DNA from: Callaeas wilsoni
Taxonomy: Eukaryota > Chordata > Aves > Passeriformes > Callaeidae
DNA: 64,000 nt
Assembly: GCA_013398955.1 (NCBI GenBank)
Contig: VWPU01001326.1
Span: 1 to 64,000, forward strand
Reading direction: 5' to 3'
Under the pieces are notes generated by a model. That model ran no database searches. It worked only from the letters and a program-made list of their open reading frames with translations, and had not been told where the DNA came from. This document shows positions 11,850-22,799 of the stretch, one piece after another; the stretch's first letter is position 1, and each line of letters begins with the position of its first letter. The position numbers were made by a program, and so were the translations under genes.

Positions 11850-12504
11850 AAAGGTGCAGGGGTTCTGGTGGACATCAAGTTGAACATGAGCCAGCAAATG
11901 AGCCCTTGTGGCAAAGGAGGTACACTGTGTCCTGGGCTGCATTAGACAAAGTATTGACAGCAGTGGAGGGAGGTGGTCCTGCCCCTCTCCTAGGCACTCT
12001 TGAGGCCACACCATTTCTGAGATCCCCAGTACTGAAGAGAAATGGACATATTGGAAGAAGTCCCACAAAGGGCCATGAAGGTGGTTAAGTGACTGGACCA
12101 TCTCTCATATGAGGAGGGGCTGAGAGAACTGGCACTGTTCAGCCTGGAGAAGAGAAGGCTCAGGGAGAATGTCATCAACTTGTAGAAATACCTGAAGGAT
12201 GGCCACTAACAGGACAGAGCCTGGCTGTTTGCAATGGTGCTCAGTGATGAGATGGGGCAGTGGGCAAAACCAGAAATACAGGAGGTTCCTTCTGAACACC
12301 CAGAAACACTTTTTTTTCACTATGAGGCTGTCTGAGTCCTGGCACAGATTTCCCTGCGGGGCTGTGGAGTCTTCATCTCTGGATGTATTCAAAACCCACC
12401 TGGACATAGTCCTGGGCAACTGGCTCTGGGAGGCCCTAGTTGAGCAGGGGTGTTGGATCAGGTGACTTCCAAAGGCCCCTTCCCACTTCACTCTGATTCT
12501 GTGA
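11850..12504 (+). mobile_element. CR1 LINE, 3' part (reverse-transcriptase C-terminus and 3'UTR)
   Basis: This is a 5'-truncated copy of the chicken-repeat-1 non-LTR retrotransposon in + orientation. The first part translates, with breaks, into the conserved CR1 segment containing a VLVD...LNMSQQ motif (about 11855-11900), near the end of the ORF2 reverse transcriptase. It then runs through the familiar CR1 blocks (CTGTTCAGCCTGGAGAAGAG at about 12136) to the characteristic terminal ATTCTGTGA repeat at about 12495-12504. Many substitutions and gaps relative to the CR1 consensus mark it as old and inactive. Truncation at the 5' end and absence of an obvious target-site duplication are normal for CR1. 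Confidence 0.93.
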
Positions 12505-15500
12505 CAGCACCAACTGCACTCTTTAGCAGCTGTGCTGGATGGGTGATAGGGACTACCTCTGTGCCTCCTTCTTTGCAGACAGGTTTTTAAAGAGAGCCTG
12601 TTCTAAAATAACATTTCTCTAGTTTGTTTTTTAAAAATTTGAAAAAGGTTATCCATTCTCACCGAAAAAAGGACAGCAATATTCTTCTCAGTTTGCTCCC
12701 ACTTCTTCACCTTTAGTTTTTAAGAGATAAAATCTTACATAGTCCCTGGGATGTAAAGCAGGGGTGCAGTGTCTGCTGTCTCCTGTCCCTGCAGGATGTG
12801 TGCAAAAGAGCAGTTACTTCATCACTGTTTTGAATATGCAGGTGAAAAAGAAGGGAAAATCTCATTCTTTGCAGAGACTTGAGCTTGTAAATGTTGGACA
12901 AATAATGTTTATTGTGCAAACCCCTTGTCTTCCTTTTTTGAATTATATCCTTTCCTTTAAAGCCTGGTGCTTACTAACTCTGTTTTCAAGTGATTTGTAG
13001 CTGACATCATGTCCCATGTGCCTCCATCTGCATAGCAGATGAGGTGCTGAGCTTAGCTGTCATATTAATAGGCCTGTAGCAGTATCATACCCAAGACTCA
13101 AGGCAGGAGACTTTTATCAACACAAGCCTACAGACAAGACTTCTGTAAACCACAGTGGTTAGGTGTGCAACTGCGTGTTCCCTCGTCCTGGTGAGTTAAC
13201 ACCCCGGAAACAAACCCCACCAAATGCGCCGCTTTTGATGCGTGGGGGAGCAGTGGAGCTGTTATCAGTGACCTCAGCCTTCTCTCCTTGCCTTGCAAGC
13301 TGATTTTGTATTAATTACAGGCATAGCTTTAATCTTCATCAACAGGATAGCAACAGTAATGTTACCCTTTGGCTGCTGATGTTCAATTTGTCTTTATCTC
13401 CTGACTCCCTGTTTTAAAAATTAGGCATGAAGCATTTTGCATATGAATTTATTTTGTATTTATAATTTTTAAAATTCTCAGAGAGCCTGATCTTAGACGT
13501 ATGGGTCCTGCCTTCTCAGTGTAAATATTATTGCTCTAGTGCAATCCTTGGAGACTGTGGTAGGCTTTCCAGGTCAGGGATAGTTTTCTGAAGCCAAAGA
13601 GGAGCAGTCTTGTCATAAGTTGTGTGGTTTTCCCAAAGGAGAAGGAGCGTTACCATTTTAGGATAGTATAAAATCCAAGCCTTTACATAGGTCTTCCTCA
13701 ATTAAATGCATTCACAAGAGCTTATGTACCATTTAAGATTTGAATGTACTTGCTATAGCAAAGACTTCAGAAGAGAAACAGCTGCACGTGTCACAGAGTG
13801 GCTGAGACCTCAGCAAGCTGCAAAATGGGTGACAACTTCTTTTTACATCTGACCCAGGAAGTGGATGTAGATTTAGGTAGGAACAAGTTTAGCCAAGGCA
13901 GATATCCCTTCCTCCAGAAAAGAGATTTTGTTCTTTGGCTTTGGTACCTAGAATATGTCATATAGGAAGAGAAATACTTGGAAGGATTGGAGTTCATATG
14001 GTATTTTAGTTGATTTAAAAATACTTAGGAATGTTCAGAAACAGACTTTTTTGTTAACCATGAGGTTGCAAATGTTGACAGGCATAGGTGTACATGAGCA
14101 ATAGCTACTGAGAAGATTTCTGTAATAACTGAAAGTGTAGATCTCATGTCACTTTTTAATTTGTATTTTATGCCCTGTGGTGGCTTTGGAGGGATTATAC
14201 ATATGAACCCCGGTGCAGAGAGGTAACTGCATGGATGAAGTGACACTTGGTGCTACATTTGCTCTTTATTATACAAGAGGTACATTTAGTTTTACTTTTG
14301 GTCATGTAAAAATGCTGCAGTCCTAAGGCTGAGAAGAAATATTTTGGTGTTTCTGTCTTTTTATTGCAACTAATTGATACAAGTAAGAGATGCTAATACC
14401 TGTAGCTAATAAGAAAATAAGTAGGGGTTTTTTTTTCTGTTGTATATTTTATTTGCCTTATGTGACTGCAAATGTGACACAAACAGTGAACTCAAGAGTA
14501 ACACTGCTGTTGCATTTAGGCAAACCTGTGATACAAAGAAAATGCACTTCAAGACTTTGAAGAGTTTCAGAACTGAATTAGTGTGTAAAAATGTATCTTT
14601 TAACCTCAAGGGCTTTTTATACACAGAAGTACTTGTCCCACACACAAATAACAGCTGATCAGTTGAAAACAGGAGAAAGTCAGAAGAGAGAAAATTAGTA
14701 TCCTCAGGCTCAGCATGGGAAGCTGCTTAAACACATTGTAAAAGTCATTTAAGGCATCTGTATATAAGCAAGCAGAAACAGTGGTCTACTGAAAGCACAA
14801 ATGTTAGGAGTTGCTCAGACTACAGAAATATCCTTGAGCAGATGGGTATCTGTCCCTAATGATTCCAACAAAATAAAAAACCCAGCCAGACTGTTGAATT
14901 GGATGCAAGCTGAGCATGAAGATCTGAAAAAGACTTTGAAGAGTAAAAAGTCTGCAACATAAAAGAAAATTATGAACTGTGCATATATCTATGAAAAGGT
15001 TGATACCTGTAAGAGCACTGGAAGGCATGCAGGGTCACCAGGCAGGACATCAGAAAAAATAACTCAGTTGAATTGGTCATTGCAGGAGAATTTGGGCAGG
15101 TGCTGTTGGGTAACAAAGATGAGAAGGTGTCAAACTGCTGAGGTGCCACAACAGAAATGCTGAAGAAGGCTGGAGAATTGAAAATTGAATACAGAGGTCT
15201 AATCAAGTGTCGTACAGAGCAAGGCCAATGCTCTGAAGAGGCATCACTGCTGACAGAAAACACACCACACATGTGGATGCCAGAGCTGTGATTTGTGAAT
15301 ATGTTGAATAGATTTCATTTTAAAAACCCTGAAATATTTGATGGAAATTCGGTGGTGATTTTGAACAGGCTGGCAGTGACAGTCCTGGGAAGCTATGAGT
15401 AACCAGGTGGACAAATTCTTTCCTCAGCCCACTCTAGCTTCCTCCTTTTGACTTCTGATGCTTCCCTTCCAGGTAGGTGTGCACAGCAGCCCTGCTGCCT

Positions 15501-18500
15501 TCTGTTCCTGTCCTGCCTGCGAGCCCCTAACTAACTCCACACTCTAAGTCCATCCTCCTCCAAACCTAACTCATTCTTGGTAAGATACTCATCTTCAGTT
15601 TCGCTGTGATTTGTGGAAGCGGAGAAAAATAATGTGAAACGTAGGTGCTTGGCCTTCTGGATATTTCATGAGAAGGCTGTATTATTTGTAAATAATTTAT
15701 GACTTTGAAGTCACACACTTTCTCCCCAGGTTATATGTCTTGTATAACTGAACTGTATGATTTACCTTAAATTGCCTATCTGCCATGCATCGTGAATCTC
15801 TGTACTGTGCTGTTTCTCCTCTCCCGTGGATGAGAGATTTGCATATAATGATTTCTTCATGTAAATGTGATCAGGCTGCAGCTGCAACATCTTCTTGTAA
15901 TGGATGTACCAATCCCCTTGAATTGGGCTAGTGTCTATCTTGGTAATTGAATCTGTTTGTTTATTGCTATATTTTTGGGAATTAGCGGGGAGTGAGGTTC
16001 ATGTACTGACACCCTTTTGCTGCAGCCTTCGTAGCCTTACCTGATCGTGAGGCGTCTTTGAAAAGCACAAGAGGCAAGCATTGGGATGGGGGTTGGCAGT
16101 GCTGCAGCTCAGACAGGGGCTGGAACAAGAGCTGGGGGGCTCCCTGGGGACACCCTGGTTATCTGTCCTGGTCCTGAACCAGGAAGCTGCCGCCCACCCC
16201 CCTGTCCCCACTGTGGGGACAACCCGCCCAGGGCCCGGACACCCAGTGTAATCAGAGTGGTGCCTAAGCCAGAGAGATAAGGAGCTCTGCCGCTTCGGGT
16301 GGTGTCAGTCAGGCTGTGACATGGGGCTCGGTGGGGCCTCTGAGGTGCCAGAATCTGTGAAGCCCCTGCCTGAGAACAGAGCAACCAAAGCATCTCACAG
16401 CCTTTTCCTGCGTTCCTCTGCTCCCCATGCATTTGTTTGGGTTTTTTAACCCCTAATCACTGGTTTTGGCTGACCCTCTTTATTCACGGTCTCACGGTCT
16501 CGTCTCCCTGGCCTCACTTTCCTTGCTCTGATTTCTTTCTGTTCTTCCAGCTCCTTTTGTCCCAGCTTCTGTACTCTTCCTGTCACCTCCTCTTTCCCCT
16601 CTACCTGAAGCATGAATAACTGAGATAGTGAGACACAGGCCAACTTCCCCAATTACTTTGTATACATATGCATATATATGGCCTCACCCACTGCCTTGTC
16701 TCTCCTCCTTCTGTGCTTTTCTACAGCAGTCTCTGGAGGATGGGATTATCTTTTAGTGTGTATTTAGCATATTTTCCCTGCCGCAGTGTGAATAGCATTG
16801 AGTAATGGTATCTGTATTTTGAAAACCTAGACCTGTGTTGTAGTGTTCATTTGGGCTAGAATGCCTGACAAATGACCAGGTAGCCTAGCTTGTCATCACC
16901 TTCAGTAAGATGTTTTCCTGCATTCAGGCTGTCATTGCATAGTTTTATATTTTTGATATTGGAAGGGAACATAAATTAATAGTCTGTATGGCCTCTAATA
17001 ATTATTTCACGGTTTTTATACTAATGTTAATGTGTTCTGAATAATGGTTTATGGGAAGTATCTGCTAATTTAGGTAATGGGGATGGTACTTTTATCAGGT
17101 GTGTAGTAAATGCAGAAGTTGGAGGGTATTTTTTGAAGGCTTCTCCATCTTTCTATAATTACCAGATAGATAATAGGAACTTGCCAGATTCAACATGCTA
17201 ATGATTGCCTTCCAGCTTTGAGAGAGACAGAAATTATACACTAGCAGTGTCTGAACGAGATTCTGCTTTGGTAGTGTAATAAAACATACAATACTGTGCT
17301 CTCTTGTCATTGCATAAACATCCATGAATATATCCTCAGTCTTTCAATACAGAAAATAATGAAGATGAAGCTAAATTTACTTTGGGAGTACTCAAATGGC
17401 TATTGATGGCTTAGGAATGCTGGATTATCAATAGTAGATGAACTGCTTTGTTGTTGTCTGTCACTTTGTAGGGCTGCCTCATGAATCATGTTTAGATAAA
17501 TGGCAAATGCTCTTACTATCCCCTTTTGCTGTTTTAAATTGCTACCTTTTCAGCTTTGTCCGCAGATTTCCTGGAGCAAGCTCTCTGTGCCTGAGATGCA
17601 GGGTATTTTCTTAGTGGTGCCTTTTTTCATCGGGCACTGGACTGTGCTGCCTGATTAAAGGCAAGTCTCCTAAGATCCCAGCATGTGACAATGATCTGCT
17701 GTGCTCTCTGTTCACAGGCAGCTCAGCACTGCTCTGTCTGGGCCTTTAGGAGGACAGTAAAGAAAACTCTGTGTGGGTACTGTTCTTAAATATATCACAT
17801 ACCCCTGACGCTTCGCAGCTGAGTCTAGACTAAGGGAGAAGAGCACTTTGAGTGTTGTGCCACTAGCTGTTCCATTAGTTGCCTCTTGCCGCACCTCACT
17901 TTTAAAGGAATAATTTGCAGCACACGAATCCCTCTGGGATGAAGAGAGTTCTGTCCAGTATTTTCTTCTAAAATTCAGTCAGTATGATGGATTGCTACAG
18001 AAGAACATGGAGACCTTTAGTCTTTCATATTTATTACCATTGCATTGGAACTGTGTAAGCAAAGGAGCAGTCTGAGGTAGCAGATAACCTTTGGGCAAAG
18101 GAAGAAATAACAAAAAGTGGTATAAGCTGCAGCAACAGTATTTCTAAATCTGCAGGAAATCATCTAATCCCCGGTTAATATAAAACATGCCTAAAATTAC
18201 TGGATCTTTTGAAGTTGGTGTCTTCGTTTCAGAAGTAAGCCATGCAGCCCCAAGTGGTGTGAATTTACTGGGATATTGCTACAGAAAGGTTTCTGGAGAT
18301 ACAAGATGGGAACCTTGCCTGTTTGGCTCAAGAGCTGTGAAGCAGATCACATGATGGTGTGTGGAGTTGGCATGTACTCTGCAGGAAACGGGGGAAATTC
18401 TGGGAGAAAGCTTTTGTAAACTTATTCTGATTTATTCTGAAAAATGCATCAATTAGATACTGCTATTAGTGGTGTGTTACACTGGTCAGTGTTAGGAGTG

Positions 18501-19539
18501 AGAGGCAAGACTTTCAATAAAGAAATAAATGTCACCATCATTTCTTCCAGGGCTCTACACACCAGTTCCATGTATTTAAATGGACAAAGAATACAGCATA
18601 AGGAGGTGGTTGTGTATTACCAGTTACTGTGGTAATAATTAAGGGCACACTTAGACCAGTGGGCCCATGAGTACCAGATCTGGGTATACAGTGTGTATGA
18701 CCCATCAGAAACTGAGGCAGGTGTCCCAGCACTTCTTGTCTGTCCGTCCATTGCATCATGGTTTCTGCAGGAATAGTGCCTGGATGTGGGGTTCCAAGGG
18801 AGCCCCCTACACCCCTGCTTTGCTTGCCAGCCTCTGGAAATCTGGCATGAGCTGTAGTGACAAGAGCACCTCAGTATTTCTGGCGAGTTTTGGGCATTTG
18901 TTTACTTAGGTGGGCGTTTTTTCTCCTTCCATCACAAGCACTGAAAAGATCTGGCCACCCATCTCATGCAGTTTGCCAGCTGTGTCCCTGTCTTGTCTAG
19001 CAGAAGCTGAGGGTCATTTTTTTTCCAGCCCTGTTGTTGTACTTGGAAAGCACTAGCTATGCTGGAGGCACTTCAGGGATGGGAGGTATTAGTGCCCTGG
19101 TGAGCTGCTGCTGGCTCCTCACAGCCTCCTGCTGACGCTGGGTATAAGAGACCACAGGGCAGGCCAGTCTGGTTTTCCATAGACAGCGAGGGCCCTATGG
19201 CAGACCCTTGAGGCGTTGGCAAATTTTAAAAAGTCAGTTTGAACAAAATCCATAGCTCGTGTAGATTGGTGTCACATCCTTAACAGGGACAGAGTGTTAC
19301 CATTTCACATTTTGAAAGAACTATCCTGTAATATCTGTTCATTTTATTACTCTACTGCTTTGTGCTATTGGTGCCAGCAGAGATGAGAAATTAGGTAAAG
19401 CAAAAAATGTGTTCTAGCCGGGTTGTCCCTAAAGTGTATGTGCTACTGTGGCTGCATAGCTGCACTCAGTCGTGGGCCTGGCTCTGGAGAGGAATGTGCT
19501 TTAGTTATACAGACTCTTTTGTCTAGTTCTGCCATAAGA
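12505..19539. other. Intronic unique sequence, no gene recognised
   Basis: Unique, mainly A/T-rich DNA. A GC-richer patch at about 16000-16400 carries overlapping frames on both strands with no domain. A strong acceptor-like CT tract ends at about 16726 without a donor. An alternating purine/pyrimidine run lies at about 16659-16680. The interval 14880-15300 has a repeat-like, purine-rich look, but I could not match it to a family. No tRNA or other structured RNA gene was seen. Confidence 0.5.
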
Positions 19540-20153
19540 TGGTCTCTTCTGACCACCTCCTTTTGACCTAGACCTGTTTCTTTCTACTCATGCGTTGCTT
19601 GTCTTCTCCTAAGCCTTATTCTTGCCTGTTTTCCTCACACATCTCTCTTAAGTGTATTTCTCCCTGCAGCCACTGTTCCCATCTTAACAATCTGACGTCT
19701 ATTTTCGCTTTTTTGTCCCAAAGGGCTTACATTACTTTCCTGGAATTCACTTGACACCCCCTTGTCGCCAATCTCTCATCCAGCCTTCCAGGTCTGTGCT
19801 GCTGCTGCCTTAGCTCTGTGTGCTGCCTCTGCCGAGCCAGTGCCAGTCTCCCCTTGTACCAGCTGCATGTTGGATAGGTCTCAGCTCACCCTGTTCTCAT
19901 CCAAATAACTCCTGATTTCACTCTCCTTTTCCACCCTTTTTTTCCTCCTTGGATTTTGCCTAGATTGACTGACTCTTACTGTCTTTCCTCCTTACTCTCT
20001 TGCCCTCTTTCATCCTGCTTTTCTCCCAGACCCCCCAGCCAAACTTCTTGCCTATTTTTATCCATCATCTTGCCCGCATATCTCTCAATCCCACTTTTTC
20101 CCCTTTTTCCTTACTTTTCTCCAATTTTCTTACTCTTGTTCCTGTTCTCACAG
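19540..20153 (+). other. Long pyrimidine-rich tract ending in a strong splice acceptor
   Basis: For roughly 600 bases the + strand is strongly enriched in C and T, most extremely at 19915-20153, where runs of TTTCCTCC, CTTTTTCC and similar words dominate. It ends in a textbook acceptor (TTCCTGTTCTCACAG, finishing at 20153). Such strand asymmetry can come from an old expanded pyrimidine repeat, from triplex-forming DNA, or from an unusually long polypyrimidine tract of a real exon. The downstream frame is described as a candidate exon. Confidence 0.55.
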
Positions 20154-20258
20154 GAGTACATCTATCTTGTTTCAGAAGGCAGTAAAAAGTATCTCCCCAA
20201 CATAAAGCTTTTTCCTGGGTCTTGTCAAGTCCTTTCTTCAAAGAGTAAAGATACTTGA
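20154..20258 (+). other. Candidate exon after the pyrimidine tract
   Basis: Directly after the acceptor at 20153 a frame reads Glu-Tyr-Ile-Tyr-Leu-Val and continues for 34 codons to a TGA (20256-20258) when entered in phase 0; the other two frames stop early. There is no clear donor and no AATAAA close by, so it would have to be a terminal exon with a distant poly(A) site. No family is recognised. Only the acceptor strength supports it. Confidence 0.15.
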
Positions 20259-20754
20259 GCTTCCCAAAGAAAAATACCTTTTAACTTGTGCATTGAAAAG
20301 TGCTTTTCTTTGGCTTTATTTTCAGAAACATATGCATTGTTTTAGTGGAGATACACAAAATTACATTTAGTAGGAAGCTGCATTTTTTAACAATTCAAAA
20401 TTATCTGGAAAAGGGGAAAGTGGCCTACACTTTCCTACACTACTGAAAGCTGTAACAGCACCACTGCTAGCCTCACCTCTTGTAGTTATTATCACAAAAT
20501 GCCAATTTGACTTTGAATGTCTTCCAAGTCCTTTTTCACAACATATTGGCAAATATGTAGTCTTGGAAAAATTTAATATGATGCTGCAAATTTTACAAGG
20601 CTCCCAGTAGAGTGAGTTGCCCAAGGAGGAGGCGACGCATGAGCAGTGAACTGCTGCCTGCCTTGCTGCTTTGTAAGAGTTGGTTGAGGAGTGAGAGCCC
20701 CACTTAGGAGCTGGGCATGGTGTGTGAGTCCCTTGATGCTAGAACTGCATGTGT

Positions 20755-20756
<2 letters not shown>

Positions 20757-20793
<37 letters not shown>

Positions 20794-20794
20794 T
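20757..20794 (+). repeat. (GT)n microsatellite
   Basis: About fourteen uninterrupted GT units at 20759-20786, followed by an AT interruption and a few more GT units. This is a simple dinucleotide repeat likely to be length-polymorphic; alternating GT tracts can adopt Z-DNA. Confidence 0.95.
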
Positions 20795-22352
20795 ATCTCT
20801 TAATCATCCTTCCTCTAAGACTAGTTCTATATATGTAAATCAAAAAAATAAGACACCTTACAAATTACAGCAGCCTACATCACCATAGTCTTACCATTTT
20901 ATAGAAGGTCTGGACTGGGATGCCAATATCTGGAAGAGGATTAGTGATATGACAGAAAATACACAGCTCTTGAAATAGATATTTGAATTTTTAATGGATA
21001 AACTTGCAGAGCAGCTCCACCAGCCTTATATTGTTCAAGGTCTGTCTCTGTCTATCATGTACTTTTTCACAGTAGAGTGAAGACATGATCCCCAGGGAGT
21101 TAATAATAATTCTTTCATCCCAGGGAAAAAAGTGAAAGGAAAAATGAGCTACACAAGATTTGCCTGTGACATTTAAAGTCCAAATCGAAGTTTGTCTGAG
21201 TAATTTATCTTTGGGTATTTGCAGGAGGGAGTGTAGGAGAATATGAATGAGGGCATCTCAGTTATGTCTGAGCTTTCTGATAGCTGAAGAGAATTTTTGG
21301 TGGCTCCGTGTGGCTGGAAGGTCTATCTATATGATCCCTTGTCCAGCAGGTAGAAGATAAATTAGGACGAGTACTTTAATTATCAAAGCATGGGAATTAC
21401 TCCAGTGCAGTATCACCCTGAGACACCACTTTCTTTCAGAGTGACAGGTGATGTGTTTCTGGGATGTTAGAGAGAGCTCATTTTGCCCTGCTGCACTGAA
21501 CATGTGTACACCACGTTTTCTCTGGCAGTATTAAACCTGTCCACAGTCTCTATCTGTTGCTGGTGAGGAAAGAAATGAAAACACAGCATATCCTTGTAGA
21601 GAACATAACAAGTACAAAGGCACTGAGGGAAGAGGGTGTGTTTCCAATTTGATTTCTTTCACAATCTGCTTAGATTCTTCGAGTTCCTATTAATTACTTT
21701 TTGAAACATGTAAAAGATTATTAGACTGACGTAAATTGAAAACTTCCTGCATGGAGATTCTTTCTCAAAGCATGTAGCAATTTCTATTTCCCACTGCTGC
21801 TAGATTTCTGCTTGCACAGGTGTTTGTGCAACTTCACACTTCTGTCAAGACTTCTCCTTGCAACATGCCATGTTGCATGTGAGCCTACCAACAGTCCTGC
21901 ATCCAGACCTTCCTTTAACTTCTAGGAATAACATTCAGCATATTCTTGTGAGTATCAGGAGCTGACTAACAGAGGCACAGACAGCCTTCCGTGAATTGCC
22001 TACGGCTTGGGCATGTTACTTCTGTTTGTCTCTCCAGGAGGCAGCTCTGGGTGTCAGAGCCCTCCTGGCTTGGGGGGAGGATGAGCAAGGATTGTGCAGC
22101 TGTGGGAGTTGTGGTTCAGCAGGATGTTCTATGGTACCTGGGGAAATGTGGGCTGGGGAAGACAGTGTCTGCCCTCTTCTGCTCTGGAGCATGTTCTGGT
22201 CCATAGGAGGAGCATCCACCTGCTGCATGGCACCTTTGGGAGATTGCTGTGTTTCCAGAAGGCACGACTGGAGCACTGTGTTTATTCTTCAGCCTCTGCT
22301 TGTTTCTCAGCTGCTTTTCCCCACAGCTGCACATCACAGAGTCACTTGAAAT
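20795..22352. other. Intronic unique sequence, no gene recognised
   Basis: Mostly unique sequence. A perfect 8-bp inverted repeat with a single central base lies at 21860-21876. A strong acceptor-like site ends at 22037, followed by frames that stay open for 70-100 codons in a G-rich patch, but the only donors in reach are weak. No recognised repeat family until the hairpin and CR1 copy at the right edge. Confidence 0.5.
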
Positions 22353-22391
22353 ACAGCTTTTTCACCAGCTGTTTTCTGGTGAAAAGGCTGG
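22353..22391 (+). repeat. Imperfect inverted repeat (16-bp arms, 7-base loop)
   Basis: The left arm 22353-22368 pairs with the right arm 22376-22391 across a CTGTTTT loop, with 14 of 16 positions complementary, including an unbroken 10-bp core (TTTTCACCAG with CTGGTGAAAA). It lies just before the CR1 copy that starts near 22397. It could form a hairpin in RNA or DNA. It is too short for a typical microRNA precursor, and may be chance. Confidence 0.6.
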
Positions 22392-22396
22392 AAGGA

Positions 22397-22799
22397 ATGT
22401 CCAGCAGAGGAGCAGCTAAGGACTTTGGGTTTGTCTAGTTTGGAGAAAAGGAGGCTGTGGAGCAACTTCACTGCTCACTACAATTTCCTGAGCAGGGGAA
22501 GTGGAAAAGCAGGCATGATTTCTTCTACCTGGTATTCAGTTACAGGATGCATGGGAAATGGTTCAAATCTGTGTCAAGGGAGGATCAGACTATACACTAG
22601 GAAGCATTTTTTTACCAAGAGGGTGGTTAAAGACTGGAACAGGCTTCCTAGAGAGGTGGTTGATGCTCCAGGCCTATCAGTGTCTGGGAGTCTCTTGGAC
22701 AATGCCTGTAACTTTTAGTCAGCCCTGAACTTCTCAGGCAGATGGACTTGGTGATCACTGTAGGTCCTTTCAATTGAAATATTCAGTTCTATTCTAATA
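22397..22799 (+). mobile_element. CR1 LINE, 3' fragment (old)
   Basis: A decayed, 5'-truncated CR1 copy in + orientation. Recognisable blocks include the GTTTGGAGAAAAGGAGGCTG segment (about 22436), the CTACAATTTCCTGAGCAGG-type segment (about 22479), the ACTAGGAAGCATTTTTTTACC segment and the GAACAGGCTTCCTAGAGAGG segment (about 22636). It ends in a degenerate TTCTATTCTAAT version of the CR1 terminal octamer repeat. Divergence from the consensus is clearly greater than in the 35066 copy, so it is an older insertion or subfamily. It has no coding capacity. Confidence 0.88.

Noticed and set aside
12105..12491. 128-codon minus-strand frame
   Set aside because: It lies entirely antisense to the CR1 copy at 11850-12504 and is a by-product of that repeat.
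14880..15300. Repeat-like purine-rich stretch
   Set aside because: No family could be recognised and no terminal structure is visible.
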